Position numbers and translations under genes: made by a program
In this document: positions 47,281 to 55,991 of the stretch, piece after piece
How the letters are laid out: each line of letters opens with the position of its first letter
Numbering within the stretch: the stretch's first letter is position 1
Notes under the pieces: generated by a model
Told to the model about the DNA's origin: nothing
The model's input: only the letters and a program-made list of their open reading frames with translations
Databases searched by the model: none
Origin: Frigoribacterium sp. SL97
GTDB lineage: Bacteria; Actinomycetota; Actinomycetes; Actinomycetales; Microbacteriaceae
DNA length: 64,000 bases
Assembly (NCBI RefSeq): GCF_026625765.1
Contig: NZ_CP113062.1
Location: 2,542,001-2,606,000, forward strand
Reading direction: 5' to 3'

Positions 47281-48150
47281 GTGAGCATCTCCCCCGCCGT
47301 GGCCGCCTGGTTCCGCGAGAACGGTCGCGACCTCCCGTGGCGGCGTCCCGGCTTCACGGCCTGGGGCACGCTGGTCAGCGAGATCATGCTCCAGCAGACC
47401 CCCGTGGCCCGCGTCGTGCCACGACTCGAGCAGTGGCTCGACCGCTGGCCCACACCACGCGACCTGGCGGCGTCACCGGCCTCCGAGGCCGTGCGCGCCT
47501 GGGAACGCCTCGGCTACCCGCGTCGGGCCCTGGCCCTCCACGCCGCCGCCGTCGCCATCACCGAGCGACACCACGGGGTCGTGCCGGAGGACGTCCCCTC
47601 GCTCCTGGCCCTGCCCGGGATCGGCGACTACACCGCACGGGCCGTCGCGGTCTTCGCCTACGGCCACCGGCACCCCGTCGTCGACACGAACGTCCGCCGG
47701 GTCCTGGCCCGTGCGGTCGAGGGACTCGCCGAACCGTGGGCGCCGAAGGCCTCGCGGGACCTCCCCCTGATGGAGTCGCAGCTGCCCGACGACCTCGAGG
47801 AGGCGCGGGTCACGAACGCGGGCGTCATGGAGTTGGGTGCCCTGGTCTGCACGGCGCGGTCACCGAAGTGCGACGTCTGCCCGCTGGTCGATCGGTGCGC
47901 GTGGGTGCTGGCGGGTCGTCCTGCGCACACCGGGCCGCGCCTCCGGACCCAGGCCCGCTTCGAGGGATCGGACCGCCAGGTGCGCGGATTGATCCTGGCC
48001 GAGCTGCGGGCCAGCGACGTCCCCGTCACGGCGGCCGAGATCGCGACCGTCTGGCCGGACGACGTGCAACGCGCGAGAGCCCTCGCCGGGCTGCTCCGTG
48101 ACGGTCTGGCCACGGGGTCGCCCGACGAGGGCTATCGCCTGCCCGACTGA
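47281..48150 (+). CDS. mutY: A/G-specific adenine glycosylase
   Basis: Removes adenine mispaired with 8-oxoguanine. The 289-residue protein has the catalytic Glu in SEIMLQQTPVARV, the HhH motif LPGIGDYTARAV and the Asp in HPVVDTNVRRVL. The 4Fe-4S loop is CTARSPKCDVCPLVDRC, with C-x6-C-x2-C-x5-C spacing. It is shorter than E. coli MutY and lacks most of the C-terminal Nudix-like 8-oxoG domain, as in many actinobacteria. GTG 47281. A copy of the 16-bp word (47796-47811) encodes LEEARV in a loop before NAGVMELG. Confidence 0.94.
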   Translation: MSISPAVAAWFRENGRDLPWRRPGFTAWGTLVSEIMLQQTPVARVVPRLEQWLDRWPTPRDLAASPASEAVRAWERLGYPRRALALHAAAVAITERHHGVVPEDVPSLLALPGIGDYTARAVAVFAYGHRHPVVDTNVRRVLARAVEGLAEPWAPKASRDLPLMESQLPDDLEEARVTNAGVMELGALVCTARSPKCDVCPLVDRCAWVLAGRPAHTGPRLRTQARFEGSDRQVRGLILAELRASDVPVTAAEIATVWPDDVQRARALAGLLRDGLATGSPDEGYRLPD

Positions 48151-48178
48151 GGCGGGGGCGTCCTGACGGGTGCTCTGG

Positions 48179-48736
48179 CTAGCGGGTCGAGCCGTCGGGC
48201 TCGGTCGATTCGCCTGCGGCGGGTGCCTCGAGCTCGTCGTCCATCGCCAGGTCGTCGTCGAGATCGTCGTCCGCGTCGAGGTCGTCGTCCGCGTCCAGGT
48301 CGTCGTCCGCGTCCAGGTCGCGGGGCTTGACGTACGGGTCGGCGTCGCCGGCGTACTCGGCCGACGAGGCCATGGTCTGGCTCTCGTGGTCGCGCTGGCG
48401 AGCTTCTTGCAGCAGACGATCGATCGAGGCCGCGTTCTCGGGGAGTGCGTCGAGGATGAACTCGAGGCTCGGGGTGAGCCGCGCGGTGATGTTCTTGCCC
48501 ACCTCGCTGCGCAACATGCCGGTCGCCGACTTGAGGGCGGCACCCGTGTCGCGCCGTTCGTCGTCGGTGCCGTAGACCGTGTAGAAGACCGAGGCGTGCT
48601 GCAGGTCTCCCGTCACCTTGACGTCGGTGATCGTCACGAACCCGAGTCGAGGGTCCTTGATGCCGCGTTCGAGACGCCGCGCGATGATCTCGTGGATGCG
48701 GTCGGCCATCTTGCGGGCGCGTTGCGCGTCAACCAT
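48179..48736 (-). CDS. rbfA: 30S ribosome-binding factor A, acidic tail
   Basis: Binds 16S rRNA during late 30S maturation. Residues 1-118 are the KH-like fold (ARKMADRIHEIIARRLERGI, LGFVTITDVKVTGDLQHASV, RLTPSLEFILD). The C terminus is an acidic repeat tail: DLDADD occurs three times in tandem, then DLDDDLAMDDE. The repeat is also exact at DNA level, with an 18-bp period (about 48255-48318), so its length may vary among strains. ATG 48736. It lies 101 bp downstream of infB with a hairpin between. Confidence 0.93.
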   Translation of the reverse strand: MVDAQRARKMADRIHEIIARRLERGIKDPRLGFVTITDVKVTGDLQHASVFYTVYGTDDERRDTGAALKSATGMLRSEVGKNITARLTPSLEFILDALPENAASIDRLLQEARQRDHESQTMASSAEYAGDADPYVKPRDLDADDDLDADDDLDADDDLDDDLAMDDELEAPAAGESTEPDGSTR

Positions 48737-48780
48737 TGTTCACTCCTGTTCGTGCTGCTCGCCGCCGTGGCGAGAGGGGT

Positions 48781-48816
48781 GAGGCCCCGCCCCGACCGTA
48801 GTCGGAGCGGGGCCTC
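48781..48816. terminator. Hairpin between infB and rbfA
   Basis: GAGGCCCCGCCCCGAC and GTCGGAGCGGGGCCTC pair over 16 bp with one mismatch around CGTA. It may attenuate read-through from infB into rbfA. Confidence 0.82.
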
Positions 48817-48837
48817 GTGTACTGCGACGACGCCGGG

Positions 48838-51630
48838 TCAGCCCCGGGGCTTCTCGACCATCTCGATGGTCTCGATCTCGTCGCCGATCTGGATGTCGTT
48901 GAACTTGCCGAGACCGATGCCGGCCTCGAAGTCCGTCCGCACCTCGGTGACGTCGTCCTTGAAGCGACGCAGCGAGTCGATCGCCAGGTTGTCGCCGACG
49001 ACGACGCCCTCGCGGATCACGCGGGCACGAGCGTTGCGGGTGATCGTTCCCGAGCGCACGATGACACCGGCGATGTTGCCGACCTTCGACGAGCGGAAGA
49101 TCTCGCGGATCTCGGCGACACCGGACTGCTTCTCCTCGAACTCGGGCTTGAGCATGCCCTTGAGCGAGTTCTCGATGTCCTCGAGGGCCGCGTAGATGAC
49201 CGAGTAGAACCGGACGTCGACACCCTCGCGAGCAGCACGCTCACGAGCCTTCGTGTCGGGACGGACGTTGAACCCGATGATGACCGCGTTGTCGACCGTG
49301 GCGAGGTTGACGTCACTCTCGGTGACGGCACCCACACCGCGGTGGATGATGCGCAGCTGCACGCTGTCGTCCACCTCGATCTTGAGCAACGATTCTTCCA
49401 GCGCCTCGACGGCACCGGACACGTCACCCTTGATGATGATGTTGAGGGCTTCGACCTTGCCCTCTTCGAGAGCACGGGTGAAGTCCTCGAGCGAGATGCG
49501 CTTGCGGGCCTTGGCCAGCGAGGCGTTGCGTTCGACGGCTTCGCGCTTCTCGGCGATCTGACGGGCGGTGCGGTCCTCCTCGGTGACGAGGAAGGTGTCA
49601 CCGGCCCGGGGAACGCTCGACAGACCCTGGACCAGCACGGGCCGGCTCGGGTAGGCCTCGTCGACCGAGTCGCCGTTCTCGTCGACCATGGCGCGGACGC
49701 GGCCGTAGGCCGTACCGGCGACGATGGCGTCACCGACGCGCAGCGTGCCCGACTGGATCAGGACCGTCGCGACGGCACCGCGACCCTTGTCGAGACGGGC
49801 CTCGATGGCGACGCCACGGGCGTCCTTGTCGGGGTTGGCGCGCAGGTCGAGACCGGCGTCGGCCGTGAGCAGGACGGCCTCGAGGAGGGCGTCGATGTTC
49901 TTGTTGTCACGGGCCGACACGTCGACGAACATGACGTCTCCGCCGTACTCCTCGGCGACGAGGCCGTATTCGGTGAGCTGCTGACGCACCTTCGCCGGGT
50001 TCGCGCCCTCTTTGTCGATCTTGTTGACCGCGACGACGATCGGCACGCCGGCCGCCTGGGCGTGGTTCAACGCCTCGACGGTCTGCGGCATGATGCCGTC
50101 GTCCGCCGCGACCACGAGGATCGCGATGTCGGTCACCTGGGCACCACGGGCACGCATGGCGGTGAACGCCTCGTGACCGGGGGTGTCGATGAAGGTGATG
50201 GCGCGCTCGACGCCCTCGTGCGGAGCCCACACCTGGTAGGCGCCGATGTGCTGCGTGATGCCACCGGCCTCGCCGGCGACCACGTTGGCGTTGCGGATCG
50301 CGTCGAGCAGACGCGTCTTTCCGTGGTCGACGTGGCCCATGACCGTGACGACCGGGGGGCGGATCTGCAGGACGGACTCGTCCTCGTCCTCGAGCTCTTG
50401 CTCGAGGTCGATGTCGAAGCCCTCGAGCAGCTCTTTGTCTTCGTCCTCGGGCGAGACGACCTGGATGTTGTAGCCCAGCTCTTCGCCGAGCACCTGGAAG
50501 GTGGCCTCGTCGAGCGACTCGGTCGCCGTCGCCATCTCACCGAGGTGGAACAGGACGGTCACCAGGTTGCCGGGGCTCGCGTCGATCTTGTCGGCGAAGT
50601 CGCTGATGGACGCACCACGACGCAGACGGACGATCGTGTTGCCGTCGCCGCGGGGGACGCTGACGCCACCCAGCGACGGGGCCGACCGCATCTCGAACTC
50701 GGCCCTCTTCGTCCGCTTCGACTTGCGTGCCTTGCTCTTGCCGCCACCACGACCGAACGCACCGGCGGTTCCGCCACCGGGGCCGCGGCCTCGACCGCCA
50801 CCACCGGAGGGACGGGGTCCGCTGAAGCCGGGACGGAAGCCGCCGGCCGCGCCGGGGGCACCGGCGCCGGGACGCTGGAAGCCACCGCCGGCACCGCCGG
50901 GACGACCCGCGCCGCCACCGGCGGGACGCTGACCGAAGCCGTTGGGACGGGGGCCGGCACCGACGCCGGGACGCGGAGCGCCCGGACGAGGAGCACCGGG
51001 ACGGGGTGCCTGCGGGCGCGGGCCCGCGGCGCCGCCGGGACGGGGCATGCTGCTGGCCGCACCGGAGCCGCCGGGACGAGGAGCACTGGGGCGCCCCATG
51101 CCCTGGTTGCTGGCGAAGGGGTTGTTGCCGGGACGAGGGGCACCGGGGCGCGGGCCGCCGGGCTTGGGACCCGCGGCGCCGGGCTTGGCGGCGTCGTCGG
51201 CCGGAGCTGCCGCGTCGTCCTTGGCTGCGGCGGCTGCTGCGGCACGCTGTGCCTCGGCCTGGGCCTGGCGCTCGGCGACCGTCAGCGGGGCGACGGGTGC
51301 GGGTGCCGCGTCGACGTCGGGCTCGGCAGCCGCCACGGGGGCGGGCGTCGGCTCGGCGACGGGAGGCTTGGGGGCTGCCGGACGGGGACCGCCGGGCTTG
51401 GGGGCCGAGCTCGCGGGCTGCGCGGCGGCACCGGCCGAGGGGGCCTTGGCGGCGGGGGTCGCGGGCTTCGCAGCACCGGCGAAGGCCTGGCGCAGCTTGC
51501 GGGCGACGGGAGGCTCGACGCTGGAGGACGGTCCCTTGACGAACTCGCCCATCTCTTTGAGCTTCTCTAGTGCGGTCTTGCTGTCGATCCCCAGCTCGCT
51601 GGCGATCTCGTGTACGCGTGGTTTAGCCAC
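48838..51630 (-). CDS. infB: Translation initiation factor IF-2
   Basis: GTPase that brings initiator tRNA to the ribosome. The 930-residue protein starts at GTG 51630 behind AGGAG, with the IF2_N motif KPRVHEIASELGIDSKTALE. A long Ala/Pro then Gly/Pro/Arg-rich low-complexity arm follows (about 55-310), then a second N-domain. The G domain has G1 MGHVDHGKTRLLD near 432, G3 DTPGHEAF and G4 NKID. Domains II-IV continue to the end. The disordered arm is typical of actinobacterial IF-2. It lies 88 bp downstream of ylxR. Confidence 0.97.
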   Translation of the reverse strand: MAKPRVHEIASELGIDSKTALEKLKEMGEFVKGPSSSVEPPVARKLRQAFAGAAKPATPAAKAPSAGAAAQPASSAPKPGGPRPAAPKPPVAEPTPAPVAAAEPDVDAAPAPVAPLTVAERQAQAEAQRAAAAAAAKDDAAAPADDAAKPGAAGPKPGGPRPGAPRPGNNPFASNQGMGRPSAPRPGGSGAASSMPRPGGAAGPRPQAPRPGAPRPGAPRPGVGAGPRPNGFGQRPAGGGAGRPGGAGGGFQRPGAGAPGAAGGFRPGFSGPRPSGGGGRGRGPGGGTAGAFGRGGGKSKARKSKRTKRAEFEMRSAPSLGGVSVPRGDGNTIVRLRRGASISDFADKIDASPGNLVTVLFHLGEMATATESLDEATFQVLGEELGYNIQVVSPEDEDKELLEGFDIDLEQELEDEDESVLQIRPPVVTVMGHVDHGKTRLLDAIRNANVVAGEAGGITQHIGAYQVWAPHEGVERAITFIDTPGHEAFTAMRARGAQVTDIAILVVAADDGIMPQTVEALNHAQAAGVPIVVAVNKIDKEGANPAKVRQQLTEYGLVAEEYGGDVMFVDVSARDNKNIDALLEAVLLTADAGLDLRANPDKDARGVAIEARLDKGRGAVATVLIQSGTLRVGDAIVAGTAYGRVRAMVDENGDSVDEAYPSRPVLVQGLSSVPRAGDTFLVTEEDRTARQIAEKREAVERNASLAKARKRISLEDFTRALEEGKVEALNIIIKGDVSGAVEALEESLLKIEVDDSVQLRIIHRGVGAVTESDVNLATVDNAVIIGFNVRPDTKARERAAREGVDVRFYSVIYAALEDIENSLKGMLKPEFEEKQSGVAEIREIFRSSKVGNIAGVIVRSGTITRNARARVIREGVVVGDNLAIDSLRRFKDDVTEVRTDFEAGIGLGKFNDIQIGDEIETIEMVEKPRG

Positions 51631-51718
51631 AGTTCTCCTGTCTCGGGCCCTTCCCGAGACGGGAAGAGCCTTAGTTCTGGACGGGTCTCATTTCGAGCCG
51701 CTCATTAGTGGTTGCTCA

Positions 51719-52021
51719 TTAGTTGTCCATGTGCCGTTCAGCCTGTTCTGTCGTGGCGATGGGTCGTGAAGTGGTGATCCGCGTGAGGTGGGCGCGGAGC
51801 TCGTCGACGTCGGGTTCGGAGTCGAGGCGGAGTGCACGGCGGAAGGCCTTGCGCTTCACTGCCGACTCGAACGCGTCGATCGACGGCGTCAACCACGCAC
51901 CCCGCCCGGGAAGGGTCGCGGTCGGATCGACCACGAGACGTCCGTTTCGGGCGACGACCCGCACGAGTGCGGATCGTGGAGCGCGCGCTCGAGTACCGAT
52001 GCACGTTCTGACGGGTTCCAC
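51719..52021 (-). CDS. ylxR: YlxR (DUF448) family RNA-binding protein
   Basis: A small nucleic-acid-binding protein normally encoded between nusA and infB. From GTG 52021 behind GAGGGGG it has 100 residues with the marker RTCIGTRARAPRSALVRVVA, then GRGAWLTPSIDAFESAVKRK, both family-typical. Relatives act as RNaseP- or nucleoid-associated regulators; the role here is inferred. The reading frame stays open further upstream through the nusA duplication, but the GTG with a good ribosome site fits the family. Confidence 0.9.
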   Translation of the reverse strand: MEPVRTCIGTRARAPRSALVRVVARNGRLVVDPTATLPGRGAWLTPSIDAFESAVKRKAFRRALRLDSEPDVDELRAHLTRITTSRPIATTEQAERHMDN

Positions 52022-52113
52022 CTTACCCCCTCGGGTCGTCGGACGGGAGACGCCGAGGGCGAACGGCGTGGTGCGCCGGTCGCCCTCGGCCACCCGGGTT
52101 CTCGTCGGGGCGA

Positions 52114-52246
52114 TCAGTCGCCTTCGAGGATGCTGTCGGGCTTGATGGGTCATTCCCGTGACCGGGCCGCCGACGCTGGCGCGTCGTCGACCCGGCGCGC
52201 GGATCGACATCCACTCAGTCGTCTTCGAGGATGCTGTCGGGCTGGA
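52114..52246. repeat. Direct duplication of the nusA 3' end
   Basis: The last 32 bp of nusA (52215-52246) recur at 52114-52145 with two mismatches, in the same orientation and 101 bp away, including an in-frame TGA. Between them, GGCGCGCGGATCGACATCC (52194-52212) is a perfect inverted copy of 52244-52262 inside nusA. The unit looks like a small insertion that regenerated the gene end. Confidence 0.88.
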
Positions 52247-53204
52247 TGTCGATCCGCGCGCCCGTGAGCTTCGCGGCGAGGCGGGCGTTCTGGCCCTCCT
52301 TGCCGATGGCGAGCGACAGCTGGTAGTCGGGGACGAGGGCCCGGACGGCCTTGGTGGACGCGTCGATCACGAAGGCCGACGACACCTTGGCCGGCGACAG
52401 GGCGCTGGCGACGAAGGTGGGGAGGTCGCTCGAGTAGTCGACGATGTCGATCTTCTCGTCGTTGAGCTCGGTGGTGACGGCGCGGACTCGCTGCCCCATC
52501 TCGCCGATGCAGGCACCCTTGGCGTTGACGCCGGGCTCGGTCGCACGGACGGCCATCTTGGTGCGGTGGCCGGCCTCGCGGGCCAGGGAGACGATCTCGA
52601 CGACGCCGCTGGCGATCTCGGGCACCTCGAGGGCGAAGAGCTTGCGCACGAGCGACGGGTGGGTGCGCGAGACCGTGATCTGCGGCCCCTTGGTGCCCTT
52701 GCTGACACCCGTGACGTACACGCGGATGCGCGAGCCGTGGGCGTACTTCTCACCCGGCACCTGCTCTTCGGGCGGCAGGATCGCCTCGACGGTGCCGAGG
52801 TCGACGTGGATCATGCGGGGGTTGGGCCCCTGCTGGATCACGCCCGCGACGATGTCGCCCTCGCGGCCCTTGAACTGGCCGAGCACCTTGTCGTCGCCGA
52901 TGTCGCGCAGGCGCTGGTTGATGACCTGCTTGGCCGCGAAGGCCGCGATGCGGCCGAAGTCGCTGGGGCTGTCGACGGACTCGCCCACGACCTCGCCCTC
53001 GTCGTCGCGTTCGATGGCGAAGACCGAGACGTGCCCGGTCTTGCGGTCGAGTTCGACGCGAGCGACCGGGATGCGGCTCTCGGGCTGGTTCGTGTGCTTG
53101 AGGTAGGCCGTGAGGATGGCCTGCTCGATGATGCGCACGAGTTCGTCGAAGGGGATTTCACGCTCGCGCTCCATGAGACGCAGCACGCTCAGGTCGATGT
53201 CCAC
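52215..53204 (-). CDS. nusA: Transcription termination/antitermination factor NusA
   Basis: RNA polymerase-bound factor for pausing, termination and antitermination. The 329-residue protein has the N-terminal domain (DIDLSVLRLMEREREIPFDE), an S1 domain (about 130-200, including GDIVAGVIQQGPNPRMIHVD), KH1 (PGVNAKGACIGEMGQRVRAV) and KH2 (YQLSLAIGKEGQNARLAAKL). The C-terminal acidic repeats of E. coli NusA are absent, as usual in actinobacteria. GTG 53204. rimP, which commonly precedes nusA, is not between proS and nusA. The 3' end is duplicated downstream. Confidence 0.96.
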   Translation of the reverse strand: MDIDLSVLRLMEREREIPFDELVRIIEQAILTAYLKHTNQPESRIPVARVELDRKTGHVSVFAIERDDEGEVVGESVDSPSDFGRIAAFAAKQVINQRLRDIGDDKVLGQFKGREGDIVAGVIQQGPNPRMIHVDLGTVEAILPPEEQVPGEKYAHGSRIRVYVTGVSKGTKGPQITVSRTHPSLVRKLFALEVPEIASGVVEIVSLAREAGHRTKMAVRATEPGVNAKGACIGEMGQRVRAVTTELNDEKIDIVDYSSDLPTFVASALSPAKVSSAFVIDASTKAVRALVPDYQLSLAIGKEGQNARLAAKLTGARIDIQPDSILEDD

Positions 53205-53308
53205 TGAGGGCCTCCACTATTCAGATCTGCAGGCTGCACGCACGATGGCGCGCGCAGCATCCCCCTACGGTACCCGAGAGCGGGGTGGACGGCGGACCGT
53301 CCGCGAGC

Positions 53309-53364
53309 CCGGCACCGCGCCTCCTCGGGGTCGTCACGACCGGGACGAGGAGGCGCGGTGCCGG
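53309..53364. terminator. Terminator-like hairpin of proS built from two inverted word copies
   Basis: CCGGCACCGCGCCTCCTCG (53309-53327) and CGAGGAGGCGCGGTGCCGG (53346-53364) are a perfect 19-bp inverted repeat around 18 bases. It starts 4 bp past the proS stop and separates it from the nusA operon. Confidence 0.9.
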
Positions 53365-53367
53365 CGC

Positions 53368-55128
53368 TCAGGACGCTCGCGGAGCCGTGAGGGTCGCGAC
53401 GGCCTCGGCCACGGGGACCGGCGTGCGCTCGCCCGTGCGGCGGTCCCAGAGCTCGACGACGCCCTCGCCGGCCGAACGGCCGACGACGACGATCTGCGGC
53501 ACGCCGAGGAGTTCGGCGTCGCCGAACTTGACGCCGGGCGAGACCTTGGGTCGGTCGTCGTAGAGGACGTCGAGACGGTGGGCCTCGAGGTCGGCGGTGA
53601 GTTTCTCGGCGACCTCGTAGACCACGGGGTCCTTGCCCGTGGCCACGACGTGGACGTCGAAGGGGGCGACGTTGGCCGGCCAGATCAGACCCTTGGCGTC
53701 GTTGTTCGCCTCGGCGATCACCGCGAGGATGCGCGTGACGCCGATGCCGTACGAGCCCATCGTGACCGTGACCTGCTTGCCGTTCTCGTCGAGCACCTTG
53801 AGGCCGAGCGCCTCGGCGTACTTGCGGCCGAGCTGGAAGACGTGACCGATCTCCATGCCGCGGGCGGTCTCGATGGGGCCGGAACCGTCGGGCGCGGGGT
53901 CGCCCTCGCGGACCTGCGCGGCCTCGATGGTGCCGTCCGCGGTGAAGTCGCGGCCCATGACGAGGTCGGCGACGTGCACGCCCTTCTCGTTCGCCCCGGT
54001 GACCCAGGCCGAACCCTCGACCACGCGCGGGTCGACGAAGTAGCGGATGCCCGAGTCGGACTCGCCACCGAGCACCTGGGGGCCGAGGTAGCCACGGACC
54101 AGCACGGGGTTCTTCGCGAAGTCGGCGTCGCCGGCGGCCTCGACCTCGGCCGGGGCGAAGGCGACCTCGAGCCGCTTCGTGTCGACCTCGCGGTCACCCG
54201 GCAGGCCGACCACGACGAGCTCACGGCGTCCGTCGAGGTGGCTGAGGGCGACGACGACGTTCTTGAGCGTGTCGGCAGCCGTCCAGGGCCCGGAGTCGCG
54301 GGACTCGTCGGCGTTGAGCTGGGCGACCAGCGAGTCGATGGTCGGCGTGTCGGCCGGTGCCAGGCGACGGGAGGGGGCGAGGCCCTCGAGCGGGACCGTG
54401 TCGGGGACGATCGTCGTGAAGGCCTCGACGTTGGCGGTGTAGCCGCCCGCCGAGCGGACGAAGGTGTCCTCGCCGATGGCGGTGGGGTGCAGGAACTCCT
54501 CGCTGCGCGAACCGCCCATGGCCCCGGCATCCGCCTTGACGATGACGTACTCGAGGCCGAGCCGCGTGAAGATGCGCTCGTAGGCGTCGCGCTGCTTCTG
54601 GTAGCTGTCGTCCAGGCCGGCGTCGGACGCGTCGAACGAGTAGGCGTCCTTCATGGTGAACTCGCGGCCGCGCAGCAGGCCGGCCCGGGGTCGAGCCTCG
54701 TCGCGGTACTTGTCCTGGATCTGGAACAGGGTCAGCGGGAGGTCCTTGTAGGACGAGTAGAGGTCCTTCACCAACAGGGTGAAGGCTTCCTCGTGCGTGG
54801 GGGCCAGGAGGTAGTCGGCGTCCTTCCTGTCCTTCAGCCGGAACATGCCGTCGCCGTACTCGGTCCACCGCCCGGTGGCCTCGTAGGGCTCGCGAGGCAG
54901 CAAGGCGGGGAAGTGCACCTCTTGGGCGCCGGCGGCCTGCATCTCGTCACGGATGACCGCCTCGATCTTCGCCTTGACGCGCAGGCCGAGCGGCAGCCAG
55001 GCGAAGACCCCCGGTGCCTGACGGCGGATGTACCCGGCACGGACGAGCAGCCGGTGGCTGGTCACCTCGGCGTCGGAGGGGTCTTCTCGGAGGGTGCGGA
55101 CGAAGAGCTGGGAGAGACGTGTGGACAC
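53368..55128 (-). CDS. proS: Prolyl-tRNA synthetase
   Basis: Charges tRNA-Pro. The 586-residue protein is the bacterial type with an INS editing domain between class II motifs 2 and 3. Motif 1/2 regions include RRQAPGVFAWLPLGLRVKAK, PTHEEAFTLLVKD and FQIQDKYRDEARPRAGLLRG with REFTMKDAYSF. Motif 3 is TMGSYGIGVTRILAVI near 440. An anticodon-binding domain ends the protein. GTG 55128. It is terminated by the hairpin at 53309-53364. Confidence 0.96.
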   Translation of the reverse strand: MSTRLSQLFVRTLREDPSDAEVTSHRLLVRAGYIRRQAPGVFAWLPLGLRVKAKIEAVIRDEMQAAGAQEVHFPALLPREPYEATGRWTEYGDGMFRLKDRKDADYLLAPTHEEAFTLLVKDLYSSYKDLPLTLFQIQDKYRDEARPRAGLLRGREFTMKDAYSFDASDAGLDDSYQKQRDAYERIFTRLGLEYVIVKADAGAMGGSRSEEFLHPTAIGEDTFVRSAGGYTANVEAFTTIVPDTVPLEGLAPSRRLAPADTPTIDSLVAQLNADESRDSGPWTAADTLKNVVVALSHLDGRRELVVVGLPGDREVDTKRLEVAFAPAEVEAAGDADFAKNPVLVRGYLGPQVLGGESDSGIRYFVDPRVVEGSAWVTGANEKGVHVADLVMGRDFTADGTIEAAQVREGDPAPDGSGPIETARGMEIGHVFQLGRKYAEALGLKVLDENGKQVTVTMGSYGIGVTRILAVIAEANNDAKGLIWPANVAPFDVHVVATGKDPVVYEVAEKLTADLEAHRLDVLYDDRPKVSPGVKFGDAELLGVPQIVVVGRSAGEGVVELWDRRTGERTPVPVAEAVATLTAPRAS

Positions 55129-55154
55129 CCGTCCAGCTTAGGGGCGTGCCCGGG

Positions 55155-55991
55155 TCACCACGGCTTGCCGTCGTAGTCACCCGGGTTCTGCTCGTAGTAG
55201 CGGTCGCGATCGGTGTCCTGCTGTTGCTGCTGCTGGCTCTGCTCGCCCTGCTGCTGCAGCTGGTCGAGCGGGTCGTCGGACTCGGCCTGCCCCTCGCCCC
55301 CGCCGGGCTCGTCTCCCCCGGCACCGGGATCGCTGCCGTCGTCCCCTTCGGGCTGCTGCTCGTCGCCCTCGCCCCCCTGGGCCTGCTGCCCCTTCTCGTC
55401 GAGGCGCTGCTGGGCGTCGTCGAGGGGTTGGGAGGTGTCGGGCTGCCGGGGGTCCTCCGGCGGCTGGAAGCAGCCCTCGGGAGCCTCGTCGACGGTCTTC
55501 GCCCCGAGTTCGTACAGCGCCTCGGCGTCGGCGTAGCGCAGTTCGAGCAGGGCGGCATCGCCCTGGGCCTCGATCGTGAGCACCAGGTTGACCCGGATGA
55601 CGCACGAGATCGTGGCGTCGTCGGGGGCGAGGTCGAGTGCCGTGACGAACTCCTGACGCGCGACGTCGAGCACGCCGATCTGGGCGTAGGCGGTCCCCCG
55701 GTCGAAGTGGTGCACCCAGGGCTCGACCACGTTGGCGACGCCGAGGGGCTCGGACCAGGAGGCGCTGCGCTCGAACTCCCTGTCGCCGTACGACCACTGC
55801 GTCAGGGCGGCGAAGGCGGGCAGGCTGAGCAGCTTCAGGGCCACGAGCAGCACGACGAGCACGACCGGGGCCGACCAGAGCAGCAGCCGACGTCGGAGGC
55901 GTCTCCGGTACTGCTCGACGTCGGGTCCGGCCTCGGCCTCGTGGGCGCGGCGGATCTCGTCGACGGGCGGAGGGACGAGGGTGTCGGTCAC
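55155..55991 (-). CDS. TPR-like membrane-anchored protein of the MoxR cluster
   Basis: A 278-residue protein from GTG 55991, overlapping the preceding VWA gene stop by GTGA. A membrane helix LLLWSAPVVLVVLLVALKLL (about 33-52) precedes a TPR-like region (HHFDRGTAYAQIGVLDVARQ, EFVTALDLAPDDATISCVIR). The tail is highly charged and Gln-rich (EQSQQQQQQDTDRDRYYEQN). It resembles BatE/BatC-type TPR partners of VWA proteins. It is the last gene of the six-gene operon and lies 26 bp upstream of proS. Function is inferred from context. Confidence 0.78.
   Translation of the reverse strand: MTDTLVPPPVDEIRRAHEAEAGPDVEQYRRRLRRRLLLWSAPVVLVVLLVALKLLSLPAFAALTQWSYGDREFERSASWSEPLGVANVVEPWVHHFDRGTAYAQIGVLDVARQEFVTALDLAPDDATISCVIRVNLVLTIEAQGDAALLELRYADAEALYELGAKTVDEAPEGCFQPPEDPRQPDTSQPLDDAQQRLDEKGQQAQGGEGDEQQPEGDDGSDPGAGGDEPGGGEGQAESDDPLDQLQQQGEQSQQQQQQDTDRDRYYEQNPGDYDGKPW

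Noticed and set aside
52022..52213. Extension of ylxR upstream through the duplicated nusA end
   Set aside because: The frame is open, but the product is basic low-complexity sequence, and GTG 52021 with a strong ribosome site gives the family-typical N terminus.
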